Assembly: GCA_001695595.3 (NCBI GenBank)
Contig: MBPM02000086.1
Coordinates: 186,001 to 250,000, forward strand
Source of the DNA: Plasmopara viticola
Lineage: Eukaryota > Oomycota > Peronosporomycetes > Peronosporales > Peronosporaceae
Direction: 5' to 3'
Length of the DNA: 64,000 nt
Shown: piece after piece, positions 48,180 through 60,300 of the stretch
Numbering within the stretch: position 1 is the stretch's first letter
How the letters are laid out: every line of letters starts with the position of its first letter
Position numbers and translations under genes: made by a program
Notes under the pieces: model-generated
What the model was told of the DNA's origin: nothing
Seen by the model: only the letters and a program-made list of their open reading frames with translations
The model's database searches: none

Positions 48180-48450
48180 TGTATTACGTTATCGCGTTGC
48201 CAAGTTATGTACGTGCTAGGCTCAGTCTGGCTAGTCCACGGCATAGAGTGGTGTCCGCATACGTCGGGTCTCGTTCGGCGGGCAGTGCAGCCAGCACCGA
48301 GGTCGTGAGGGTCTTCCATTGTTTTGTTTAGCTCTGACTCGGTAAGAGCCCAGATGGCGCCCTGGTGCTGGAGACCGTCGCGTCGAGGGTGAGACTCGTT
48401 AGAGACCTGCAGATGCCCGAGAGCACCTGCCCGAAGCGCGCGAGCATTTA
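48180..48450 (+). repeat. 270-bp dispersed repeat, copy 2
   Basis: Near-identical to 28483-28752. Similarity starts at the same TGTATTACG and stops after CGAGCATTTA; the following bases (GCCCCCGCGCTTGG) differ from copy 1, so one copy is truncated or recombined there. The TATA and AATAAA parts of copy 1 are absent here. Confidence 0.9.
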
Positions 48451-50409
48451 GCCCCCGCGCTTGGAAGGAGGGCGTCACCCCAACCTTTCCCGAGGATTCA
48501 CCCTCAGATGTTTCTTAAAAAATGGCCGAAACACACACTAAATTTGTACTCCTCACGCTTTATGAGACATCAAAATTAGTTTTGCAAATATAGCAACGAG
48601 CCTCCCTTCTTGATCTGCCTAATGAGAAGGGTAGCTCGCATTAAAAAATCAGCAAAGTTAACAATTTGGCTCCGCTTCAGGCTCGTCGGAAACGAAACTC
48701 ATAGCTCGCCTGTAAGAAAAGAGCTCATTAGCTTTATTACTGGAGTAAAGATTGAATATGGAAGACGTGGGGTCGCAGTAAAAGCACTGCTCGCTCGCGA
48801 GCACGCGGTGTGTGATGCGTGAGCTTGTGAGTGTACTACGCAAGTCACCTGGGTACTATCCAAAGGCCCCTTTGCACTGATTGTTTTGGTTGTACGAGCC
48901 TTAAGCTCGCAAGCCGAGCTCGGATTTCGTCGAAGTGAGAGCTCATGCTCTGGTTCTCTAATGCCGACGTTGATATTTCGTAGTCGACCGTGAGACTTGA
49001 ATAATGTTCACTTTACACAAAAAGCGGCCGACGCGCGCGACATGCGTGTGCTTTACAAGCGACTGAGTTGTTTTTAGTGCCACAGCGTACTTCCGCCGTA
49101 ATTCTACGAGGTGTTTAGACATTGTAAGCTTGGCTCGTATTTAAAGATGGACCACTCTCAAAGCTACTGATTATAATTGACCACTAATTTTATGTTTTTT
49201 TTTAAATATACTTTGAGGGTTATCCAATTTCTTAGCGGGCTTTTGAAAAGCGGTACAAGTCACAATGATAGTGTCTATAAGATACAAAGTGAGATCTGGT
49301 AGCTGCTCCTCCAATATAATTGCACGCGTTTTACTTACCGACTTCCCCGATAGCCCATAATAAAATTCCATTACTACAGACTCGACTTTTCCTACTGTAC
49401 CGCATGTTCCCTATCCTCTATGATAGGGTATCGGCACCAGAATCCTGGTCCGGAGCAGAAGTCGTGCTACTTTAAAATGTGCATAGCTTCTAATTATTCA
49501 AGTGGGTTGCTTCTTAGTACGAAAGCGCTGGAAGAAAGGATGAGAAATACTAGCTTTCTGACTTTCTGACTTTCACGCTGCCAACGCTGATCAATACCTG
49601 TTTAATTGTCTAATCCGACGTAGTGCAATTTATGGTCCAAATGCCCTGCCTCATAACATGACGGAAAAGTAGTAATGACTTGCATCCCTCCATGCCGTCT
49701 GTATCATGCACGCCTGCATCAACTTACTAACTCCAGAAATAACGGTTTGATTCAGCCATCCATTTTTTCGCGTATTGTATCTCATCTCGATATTACATGA
49801 ACGAGTATTTGTTGTTCAATACCAATCTATTGCCCACAAGTTCGCCTCTTGCCTCACATTTTGGTAAAGACCGAATTATTTGCCTTCATCGACGAACAGA
49901 ATGACAAAGAGTAAGTTGCTGAGTGCTGGCAAAAGCGGTATCTAATCGCACAAAGTCAGGATTGTAGCCGTGCTACACAAAAGAGCCTGTTGGCGTCTGT
50001 AGCCATAACAACTTTTCGCTCTTGAAAACCGGGTCTATTGTGTTGTTAGAGCCAGACTTTGCACAAAGCAGTTTTCACAATGAAGGCGGTAGAGGATGGG
50101 TTGGCGCCTATCTTACCAAACACATAACATTGCGCCGGTATGCATATCATGCGCACTGGATCGAATTAAAATGATGTAATTTAACGAGTGATTCTGACAT
50201 CAAATAAATATGTTGCACTTGGTTTACATACTGCACTGCACATGAAGCTTGCCTCACGTTAAACGACTACGCAGTACTTGCTACTGGCAAGCCGCAGCTC
50301 CAAATGTTGCCGTCTTAAGCTAATATATATACAAACATCCACCAAGGACGAATTAATACCTGCACCACTAATTTAAATCACTTCCTACCACGTCATTTAT
50401 CCTGAATCA

Positions 50410-51120
50410 CTACACAGCTTCATTGTCACAAACTATCTCGTCCTCTTTCTCCTCCTCCTCTTCGACAGTCACGGCCGATCGCCGATCTGTTCTGACCAAA
50501 TCTCGTTTCTCATTCTTAGGCGTGGGCAAGACCAATTTGTACGCCGAATCCAGATCCGAATCAAACGATAAACTTGATGCATGTGACGACGTTGCCGCTA
50601 CTGACAACCGAAGGCACTCATCCACACGATCCGTGATCTCTACGACGCGAACGTCAGATGGAATAGTGGATGCTAGGCTGGATTGGTCGGCTGGAGCGCT
50701 AGGTCCGGATTGTGTCTGCTGACTTGAGGACTGTGCCATTTGAATCTGTGCAAGCTTATGGTGCAACCGTTTGTCTTCCCCGCCGCCTTGCTTAACATCC
50801 TCTCGCCATGCGGCTAGCCGAAGTGACAGCCGACAGCGCCGCGCTTGGTACAAACGATAGGCGCCATTGATGCCTACAACCTCGCGGTGTGGGGGCTGTT
50901 CTAGCTCTCGTAGCGTACGAAGATCCGCCTCGTCGTAGTGCACGCGGCGTGTGAAGAGATCGCTGCAGTCTTTACACCAAGAGGTGCGATTCGGTCGCTC
51001 CCGGGATGCCGAGTTCAGCCACAGCTTGAGCAAAATATGTGAAAGCGCGATTATGAGCAAGAACGCGAAAATGATGTACTGCAGTAGGTTGCGAGTATTA
51101 TCATCGCCAGTATCAGTCAT
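50410..51120 (-). CDS. Single-pass membrane protein of unknown function
   Basis: Single exon, 236 residues, no family recognised. After a short polar N-terminus (MTDTGDDNTRN) there is one hydrophobic helix of about 20 residues (YIIFAFLLIIALSHILLKLW), followed by a basic cytosol-like segment with a WCKDC pair and YDEADLRTLRELEQPPHREV, then Arg-rich helices (YQARRCRLSLRLAAWREDV), a Gln/Ser-rich spacer and a strongly acidic C-terminus (EEEEEKEDEIV). Positive residues just after the helix suggest a short outside N-terminus and a long cytosolic tail. The composition, higher GC and uninterrupted length contrast with the flanking decayed DNA, which is why I accept it as a gene. It stands alone between repeat-rich stretches. 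Function unknown. Confidence 0.7.
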   Translation of the reverse strand: MTDTGDDNTRNLLQYIIFAFLLIIALSHILLKLWLNSASRERPNRTSWCKDCSDLFTRRVHYDEADLRTLRELEQPPHREVVGINGAYRLYQARRCRLSLRLAAWREDVKQGGGEDKRLHHKLAQIQMAQSSSQQTQSGPSAPADQSSLASTIPSDVRVVEITDRVDECLRLSVAATSSHASSLSFDSDLDSAYKLVLPTPKNEKRDLVRTDRRSAVTVEEEEEKEDEIVCDNEAV

Positions 51121-54100
51121 AGCGACACAGTTATTGCTTGGTTGTGATGAATTTCGGAATGGCTCGAGCTAGCGAGGTAGCTTCAATAGCGGGTGGTCCT
51201 GCCTAATGGGAAAATTATTATGTCCATCACTCCGCAGCCGCCTTGCCTACGTAAAAATGGGCACACGTTGTTCCACTTTTGTTACAATAGCGCTATATAT
51301 AAGCACATATTGACAGCATAAATAATAACTTTACGTGGGAACCCTTATTGTCGCATATGAGAATTGGTCGATGCCACGGTAGTATAGGTAAAGCAAGGCG
51401 CTTTCAGGTTTGTCTTTACGCTTTGACACTTAGTCAAAGCAAAAAAGCAGAGTAGAGCCGAAGAGGATATAATTTTGTTCCAAAGTGGGCGGCCTCGTTG
51501 ATACTTCTTCAGCTTGATGTACAGCAAATGGCACCCGGCTGCAGGTCTCCCACTTATTGGGGATGAGACTTCATGGCAGTGTAAAAACGGAACCGCTTCT
51601 TTACTAGGGCTTTGATACCTTATAGCTGGATCCCCACTAAAACGGAGCCATAAACATGCAATTATTTAAAACAGGAGGTAGGGATGAGAACATACGAACC
51701 AGAGTATATAAACTATCGGACGCGCAGTGTGGACTAATCCAATCTTTGACCGGGCCCTATGACGGCTGCTTTGCGGCTCTTTAGAAATTGCGGCATTCGA
51801 GCTCTACGAACTAAGCGTCATAAAAGACCGTTAATTTACGGCAGATGGAAAGGCGAAGCAAAAGAGTCAACGCTTCTGGACCTCATAGATACCAAAGTTA
51901 CTGAATCAAAAGCTTCTTTTAAGGCTAGTATCAATAATGCGATGTTTATTAAAATAAAATCTCTCTTGAGGAGGATGAGGATACCTTGTATCGGAATTTC
52001 TGAGAAGCGTACGTTGAGTCTTGTCCCGGTGGATCTATAAGTCCCGCGAATGTGATGCACTTTTTACTAAAAGATTGCTCAGATGTGGTGTCCAAAGATA
52101 CACCTGTTTAATGGTGAGTTAGGTACAAGATTGACCCTGTAGGAGTGCAGCACTAAGTAAAGGCTATTATCAAAAGAACAGCGTGAGCTCATCGAGCCTT
52201 CTTTGCTGACAAGACGAAGTGCGAGATTCGAAATTGCACTCATCACCGGTATTTCGTGATCAAAGGTCGAGCGAAGAAATGCAACCCATTCATGCTTGCA
52301 ATGAGCTGATTTTCTGTGCAACCACCTATTTTAAAGACAGACACGTTATTTACATCACTTTCGGGTGCACTTTGTACACTGCACCGGGTATGATCGATGG
52401 TTGCTAATAACTTCGAATGAGATATGATATGCTACATTTGATATTGGTCTTTGTGAAGCTCTCTCTGGTCGAATCAGATTATGCATCAGATTTAAGACAG
52501 CACTGGCGAGATTCTGTCCGTGGTTAATAGGAGGCGGCGATTGGATACGTCTGGTACCAGATCCAAAGTCACTAAGTGAGGCAAAATGCGGACATACGAA
52601 CTGGTTGACGACATAATAAATCTTTCGATGCAGTCGGCCATAGATGTATTTGCACCTCTTTCACATCAGCTGCGAGTAGAGAATCAGAGTTTTAAATTTG
52701 CGTCGGCCAAACATGCTGCAAAGCTTTTGATGTTTGCCTTCCGATGGTGTTTTAGATACCACATACGCCAGTACATGATTGAGAACTACCAGGTCCAGTG
52801 ATGAGAATAAAGTGAGGCGAACGTCGACTTTAAGTAAATTCGGTAAAGTACTAGTCGATCAAATTCAAATTATAATAACGTAAGAGTATAGACATTTGAC
52901 ATTTTAAACTCCACTAATTTGGATGCATCTTACGAGCGATGCCGCCGACAGTGCATACGTTTAATTGAATGGAAGCCGACATGCTTAGACCGTATCGGTA
53001 ATAGAGTGAGGTGATCAGGACTCATCAGTATTTGATCTGTCCACTTTATCGACTCAGACGCTACGCAAAATTTTTTTACACGAGGCAAGAAAACGAACTT
53101 ATGAATGGCAAATTTTGCATTTGAAGAAAACTAAGGACATCACCAATAGTGCAATATTGAGGCCACCACGATTCTTATACATAAGCGCTAAAGACCATAT
53201 TACTAGTGGTGTTTTGTGTTTACATGCAAGTGTAAGCTCTACAGCACCACCTATAACATTTTGGTCAGAAAGAGACGCCACCAGTAGCACCGTCTGTATA
53301 TCCTATCTATATGACTGTGAGGCGACCAACAAGGTAGACGAAATCAGAATTTTTTATGTATACTATTCAGACATTGGCAACTTTGACTTGTGCAGGTACG
53401 TTGGGACCTATTTCTTTGATTCTAATGATATTTTGCAGTTTTCAATTTACTAAGGTTACGAAACTTGCAGTGATATTCCTCATCACCAAGGAAATCTTGG
53501 CCTATTTGGCACCATATATACGGGTCTTAGCGTTTATGCGACAACTTTTCTTGATATCGGAGACGTACTAGAAAGTCAGCTGAGTGGATGCGTTGATAAG
53601 TTAGCTTAGAAGTACAAAGACTTTCGAAAAGAATATGCGCTTAACAATGCGGGTCGATGATGGCTTTTGTAACGTACATCTACAGCAGCGAAGAAAAAGC
53701 TGTGAGAGCAGAGCCTCAAGATACAGTCAAGTGCGACAATAAAGGTTTATCTGAAATTGTGTGCGATGGCTGCTAGACTGAAAAAATGAGACAGAGACCC
53801 TTCTTGTATCGTTTTGCCAAATGAAAATTGCCCTATTTTGGGCTCCATCACGTCCGATCTTTACATCATGCAACCGAATGTGAGTTGACAAGCACATCTA
53901 AGCCAGCTATCTAGAAGCGCGGGAGTGAATATTCGGTAGATTCTGCGTCTACATGGCTTTCTAATCTCTTGAGCAACGCGTAGCTGAATTTTACGTAGAT
54001 ATACGCACATCGACTCAAATTTCAATGTCTATAACGGAATACTTGATATATTTTTCTGCAAACAAGTCATATTTCACGAAGCTCACCACCAAGGCCCAAG

Positions 54101-56032
54101 TTGTAAAGCGCTGTAATATATTTGATAATGATTGACCTATGCTGTGAATATGGGCTCACTATGATTCCATAAGTATTTTTTCAACAAATCTATATAGTAT
54201 AGCCTGAGGATCACAGCTTCGGGCTGAAAATGCTAGAGGTACAGACTCTCACAGACTCGAGCACTGGAACTATGTGAGAAGGCCTGTCTCCACCAGATAT
54301 AGCACTGCACTTGCCGGTCATTCTGTGACATACTGAATACACCTTTCTGCTTCATCAAGCCGATAAGTCGCGCGCATGGTCAGTCGTGAGTGTACACGGA
54401 AAAAGTCTAATCTTAAGCAGAGGTAAAGAAATTAAAACTTTTTCTGAGCGTGACATTTTAGAAAAGGTCAAGCTGGCCTTGCATTTTTAAAGAAGGCTGT
54501 ACTACGATACACATCACAATCAAAAGGATGGCTGCGCTAAGAATTCAAGACGTCAGCAAATAGTTTCAAGCGATCATCATACCGCCGCGTCTTAGCGTAA
54601 GATGTAGCGATCAAGCTGTAATTTTAGCTTCCTATCCAATGCGCTCGTAGCTATCTCAACATTTAAGAGAATTGCAATTTCTTCAAGACGTCATGCAAAT
54701 GTGAACGCACCGCTTTATTCTTCGCTGTAGGTATAGCACAATTGTGAAGTTACTGCATGTGCTTATCGAGGAGTTTTTACTGTAAAGTACAATACCTCCA
54801 AAATCCTGCACCTTGTCCACGTTGCTACCGAGGAGGAAAAGTGTAATATACAGAACACAGAGTTCTTGTGGTGCGATCTTGCAACCACCTATTTTTATCT
54901 AGTGGATACCCTAGTGCGCTGACACACAAAAGTGCTCTTCCCGCCCAAACATAGAATATCAAGACAGCCAGACCTTTTTCACGCCAAGGCCACTTGGGGT
55001 AGCTGCGAGATATAAAGTTTTAGCGGCTTTCGTGTTCTGCGTTAAGCCATCTTACAAGGTACGGGCCATGACGTTGCTGTTCTTTCTCGTATAGATAATT
55101 AAGAGACCGTGGTGTCTATTTCGTTGGCTCCATGCTTACAGTCGAGCTATCTCCGCGATTTTGACCTCGGCAACTTGAGTCGGCACAGGAGCCAATATTA
55201 CCGGTTACGTTAAGAACGCGCCGTCTGGAGACCGCAACACGTCGTAAACCTTCTATCTTACGCCCCGCTTGTATGAAATCAACCAACCCAACCAACATTA
55301 CCACACCAGTTGAGCGGATTAGCCCCGCTGACGGGTATAAAAAAATGGGACCCCAGCAGACCAACACAGTTATTAAATTACCGCTCTCTTTAGTCTGTGA
55401 TTCGAGGTGCAGTGTGTGATTAAGACTTACAAGTATTGCGAGAGCCGCTCTCATGCAGAGCGTTGTTTCTTTTCGAGAGAGTTTGAAATATATAAATTTT
55501 TATGAGGCTCATGATACGCCACTTAGCTGTCACCTCTATCTGCAGGCATAACCGACAAATAAGCCATTTTGCTCAATCGGTCAGCAAATGCCACAGTTAC
55601 CATGTTTGATTGCCCGAGCACTTCGGTAGACTGAACTTGAATTTGTAGAAATCTACTAATAACATGGACATGTGCAGCTGCCTTTGATGAAAATCAAAAC
55701 ACGTATGTGCAAACATATGTGCAGATCCATTTACAAATCAATTACTGAAAATGGGTTACATTCGTCGATTGCACATGTCGCACTGGGGTCGCTCGGCGGG
55801 AGATCGTCGCTCGAAGCACGCCTCCTCTGTTAAAGTTGCTGTGTGACTGTCACATAATTGCTGACGCAACGGCCCTGTGGGGAGCGATGTATAAAAGAAG
55901 CTTGCCTGAAATGCAGATAACGCTTATTACTGGTAATTTTTATGCAGTCCATTGCCCGGTACCGGTACTAGCAGCTTATGTTTTCGTAGAAGCTTGGTGT
56001 TGTCATTCAACCTCTGGTGTGTGTGTGCTTCC
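51121..56032. other. Gene-poor stretch; LTR-like remnant near 55.3 kb
   Basis: About 4.9 kb with no recognisable gene. Frames at 51759-52040, 52586-52801, 53115-53453 and 55116-55454 have no motif I know. The 55.23-55.37 kb segment is an LTR-like remnant matching 11.3 kb. Confidence 0.5.
55225..55370 (+). mobile_element. LTR-like remnant, copy B (related to 11310-11470)
   Basis: Contains GAAATCAACCA, then CCCCGCTGACGGGTATAAAA, a TATA-type box, followed by GGGACCCCAGCAGACC. The same order of blocks occurs at 11.3 kb. The element type is inferred from the TATA context and the repeat nature; no protein-coding part survives. Confidence 0.4.
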
Positions 56033-57317
56033 ATGGTAGCGAGTCATTTGTCGACCCAGGAGCTACATCGACGCGAGCGCAATCGCAGCAAAGTACGTCG
56101 AAGCTACTATCGCAAAATTGTAAGTAGCACTTACATTATTGGAAAAAGTTATACAACTAACGGTCGTGCAGCTGAACATAAATGAACTACGGGCGCAGGC
56201 AGAGACACTTGAATACAAGTTTGAGCAGCTGCTGCAGACACAGGAGCGTAGGGCAGCGATCCACACCACACAAGAACTAAAAGACATGCTGAACAAAGCT
56301 GAAACGTTGGATGTGGCACTTGGGTCACTGGATGGCCACGAGAGCCCTCAAGAGCTGGAGACAAGCCACCCATTGCCGATAGTGGCCGCTAACAAATTTT
56401 CTACAGATCAAGTCAAGCGGCTTCTACAGCTGGCACGCACACGCAAGGCATTAAATGAGGAAAACGAATTACTACGGGATCGAGGAAGAGTGTTTGCTAA
56501 GGCTTACTGCAATCTTCAGCACCTATTGGACGTCTACGCTGAAGAGAATGATGAAAATGACATAACATCAAAACGTACACAGCTTATGTTTTTGGGAAAG
56601 CTTAAAATCGGGGAGTGTCTTGAGATCAACCGCGTTGCGTATGGTCGCATCATGGCATTTATTGAGAAGCAACGCTGGAAGCCCCTTAAAGCCGCAACAC
56701 TGGGCTGGACAGACCGCCGGAGACTCGAGAATGGTGTCTTAAGCTACTGCTTTTCAAAGTTTTTCGCTGACCGATCGTCCTCTCAGTTGTCCGAGATTAC
56801 GTGGCAACTCACCGCAGACATCAATTGCGTACGCCGCTTCTTTTCTGTGTATTTAAATGCGAACGTGCACATCGTGCAACATATTGACAATAGCAACGTC
56901 GTGTGTATGCGCACGGTAAATCAGTCGGACCACGAAGTGGTGCTCAAGAGTCTTTATTTATTCACGCGCTTTAAGACGGAGAAGGGCATTATCTTGCTCA
57001 AGCACGGATTGGATCCGTCGCGACTCGAGGACGATTTCACCAGGAGCGCGATGGCGGGTAAGGCTGAAGTGTGGCAAGACGAGTTTTGCTGGTAAATTAT
57101 TTAATAGTCATTGATTTAGGGATGGCACGATCTAACTTTTATATCTTGCTTCAGGATACTTTTGGAAGACGAAGATAGCGGTTGTCGTGTGTCCTTGGGT
57201 GGTCTAGCGCTAGTAAAACATCCATGGGATCAATTTTGGCTTTGTGAAGTGTTGTTGCTGACATTGCGCTGGGAAAGTGTTGTTGTTGCACCACTTTTCT
57301 CTCTGCGGTGCAATTAA
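56033..57317 (+). CDS. bZIP-START-like transcription regulator with Tyr at the invariant Arg position
   Basis: Three exons: 56033-56119, 56172-57091, 57155-57317, with introns of 52 and 63 bp; 389 residues. The basic region HRRERNRSKVRRSYYRK keeps the bZIP Asn but has Tyr where the invariant Arg is expected (N-x7-Y); the splice after YYRKI joins LNINELRAQAETLEYKFEQL, giving leucines at +10, +17 and +24. A second helix (LLQLARTRKALNEENELLR) follows. From about residue 200 the chain resembles the START-like half of a large oomycete family often labelled M96 mating-specific (ITWQLTADINCVRRFFSVYL, VCMRTVNQSDHEVVLKSLYL). Exon 3 continues it (WILLEDEDSGCRVSLGG); stopping at the TAA at 57095 would cut this domain. 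The exact start is uncertain because upstream exons are possible. Ligand and DNA targets unknown. Confidence 0.82.
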
Positions 57318-60300
57318 AATATAAAAAATGCTTTGGAGGAGTATTGTGTCCCAATTAAATTGCGGTATGAGGGCGCAATATGCGATTGCTTTAATCTGCT
57401 ATGTGTCAGAGATAGAAAACCATACTTTTGTTACCTCAGCACTCTCAATAGATGGCAACGTTTGTACATGAATTGCATACCAAATGGCACTATTTTAGTT
57501 CGGAGATTTGGAGTACATTGCTGCATTTGCTTGCAAAGCTCGTGTATAAACAATTACCCTGAAATACATAGCCCGTTCACGTGATCTGACAGTGAATCGG
57601 GGCCTCTAGCAGAATGCTTCACCTTCCAAAGCGCAGTATTCGTTAAAAACAAAAGCGATCCCATCGAAACATGCTTGTGCTATGTTAAAGTCATTACAGC
57701 GCGTCGTCAGTAAATGTGCTTGCATATAACCAAGCTATGCATTTAGGTTCCGAGCTTCGAGTCGTTTGCCCTTATTTTTGAAGACAGACTTATCTCACAA
57801 ACATAAGACCTGACACAAACCTTGTAGTTCTCGCATGATAAAAAAATGATATATATCCTGCCCACAGCGATGGGCAATCATCTTTCCTTTGGATTTGCCG
57901 AGTGAACTATCACCTTCATGTTGCGCGTCTTTTGTGCATCATAGCTCCAACAGCTATCTTAGAATCGCGATACCACTACGTTGACGAAATACTGACAATT
58001 ACGCACAGGACGACGACGACGCATGAGGTGCTAAAACCTGACATTTTTTATTTCACCGTATGCATGAAAACGTGTATGCATCACGAATAAAACATTGGGC
58101 GGACTCAAGAATAAATTATTCCGGATAGCTTAATCTCAATATTTATAATAGTATGCTTTTTTTGCAAACGATTTGCTAAAGTTTTCTCATTGTCGAGCAA
58201 ACGCACAAATTAAAAGGCATTACGACACTCGAAGGTGCCGCAGGTAAAAGTAACTTTTACGCTACAACGTGTATGCACAAGCCGAATGCAGGGCGCCAAT
58301 CAGACTTTATACTAATTGTTGTGCATAATGAGATATGTCGAGCCAAAGTTTAGAAAGTGAAAACCCTGCAACAATTGCGATAACGGATCTAGTCGTTGAA
58401 CAAGTAGAAGAAGTTGGCCCAGAAACACTACTAAAAAACATTTTTAATTATTGCACACTCTTTTAATTAGGACTGTGTATAGGAAGCCGCTCCTTTATGC
58501 CTCTAACCGAGCCTAATTTCCATGACCGATCTGATCAGAGCTTCCGCTTCCACTTGGCCCGAAATTGGTCGGATGTTTTTTTCGGCTCGACCGTTAGTGG
58601 TTCGGACACAGTTTGGCCTCAGAGACGGCAGTAATTGCCGTTCAGTATTTCTAAGTAATTTGTTCTATACCAAATTATACATTTGCTGTGGTCTAAATCT
58701 TACGTAATGCACACATTCTGTTTTTAATGAAGTGTTTTTTATACACATTACGGGAAGCAATCGATACTACACATTATAATTTGGCAATATTGATTAACTT
58801 GTCGTTTACAGGAATAAAAAAGAACCATCGGATTGTGATGGCACATCAGCAACAAAAGTATCAACCCTGGCTGCTTAAGGATTGCTAGAATGGCGAGAAT
58901 CATTGTTCATAGTTGCCAGAGTGCAAATATATTGACCACGCATTGTCTAGACTGTATCCAAGTGAAGTGCATGTTGTATAGTATTAATTGTGTAAACATG
59001 AAAGCTAAAAGGCTAAGCGACTACTTCTACTTATAAGTACACATTTGCATACGACTTCTGTACGGGGATGTCTTTCGTGTGTTGTGAGTAATTGTGCGAC
59101 ATGCGCTATCTATGCATAAGCATAAAATAATTCCAGCTACCAAAGTTGGCTTCGATATTTGTCTTGCACTTACATGTGCTAACCAGTCATGAGAGCATGA
59201 CACAAAAAGCTGAAACGTGAGTGCATACACACAAACAAGCTTTACGATTATGCATAAAATCGCACTTTTTGCGCGATAAAAAACTTTTTCATTAAATTTC
59301 ATAGCGTACAAGTAGATCTCGCTTAGTCAAAGATATGAAGATTTTATTAAGGTTAAAGTGTTAGTAAAATTGGCTTGGTGTTGTCAACTACTCGCACAAG
59401 TATGGTGTGGATTACGTAAAATTGGCTTGAGGGCTTAAAGTAGTTGTTCGGGCTTGCTAATCACATATACAAGTATAGTGCATTTTACGCGAAAATGTGT
59501 ACAAATATTTTCAGAAGAACACAAAAGGGGTATCGAAAAGTCAGCGCCAAAAGACGATTGCCAAAGCTAAAAAAATTGTTCTAGGTTCCGATTTCGACCT
59601 TGTCAGATCCATAGGGATCGATCAGTTTTGTCCGTAAACCGCAAAGAGTTTATCGTCGCTGCACTGCTGCAGACAGACTTTCTTAACCGGTAGTTCTAGC
59701 ACTCTAAGCTGAAGCCGCCGGAAAGAACCTTTCTGTCTGTGATAAAAGCCGTTTGCGATGAGACATAATCATAATAAACTGTATATACCGGCTAATGTTC
59801 ATGATATCACTCAATCATGCATCGCTACGCACTATGACATAGTCGCTTCGTCCCTCGCAAATTGTATTACCGGGCGACTCTTCTCCTTTGCGAGGTATAA
59901 ATTTGAGGTAGACTATGACATATTGCTTTGGCTGATGCATAATCACTATGCGCTAGATCATGCTCTGACTATAACCTCATTCATGTCGGACGCAATTTAT
60001 GGTGAGTATGCGAGATATGATTTGTGCGTATCTCTGCCAAAAGCTGTGGCAAGTGATAAGTTCAATGATTCTGACAAAAATTTTCCGACACAAAGAAAAA
60101 GGAGGTTACCTCAGTTCTTGATAATAGCCGGAATGCTGTATAACAGCTCTGGTGCAGGTGTTCATTAGGCATTGCTGATCCTCTTAGACTTATGATCCAT
60201 TGTTTCGCGGTCCTCTCAGTCGTAAGACGACGTGAACTCCATCTGGTTTTACACATTCCTGGATCATTTTCAACCAATAAGGAATATTAACCCCCAATAA

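Larger units (their letters stand above)
36969..50409. other. Long gene-poor stretch with repeat remnants
   Basis: About 13.4 kb. It contains the diverged repeat copy B (37.74-37.99 kb), two nearby palindromes (43988-43999 and 44013-44030), and copy 2 of the 270-bp repeat (48180-48450). The frames at 39865-40209, 43033-43418, 46256-46705 and 47290-47790 were read and show no recognisable domain. I see no intact gene. Confidence 0.5.

Noticed and set aside
48053..48478. 141-codon minus frame across the 270-bp repeat
   Set aside because: The open frame is largely repeat sequence; the shared part with copy 1 ends abruptly outside the repeat, so it is not a gene.
55116..55454. 112-codon minus frame
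   Set aside because: Lies over the LTR-like remnant and shows no domain.
57902..58090. YHYVDEILT, similar to the copia reverse-transcriptase YVDD box
   Set aside because: Only a few matching residues, Asp to Glu at the key position, and no neighbouring reverse-transcriptase blocks.
59758..60168. 136-codon plus frame
   Set aside because: Longest unexplained frame of the right end, but no domain, signal or splice partner; kept only as unproven.
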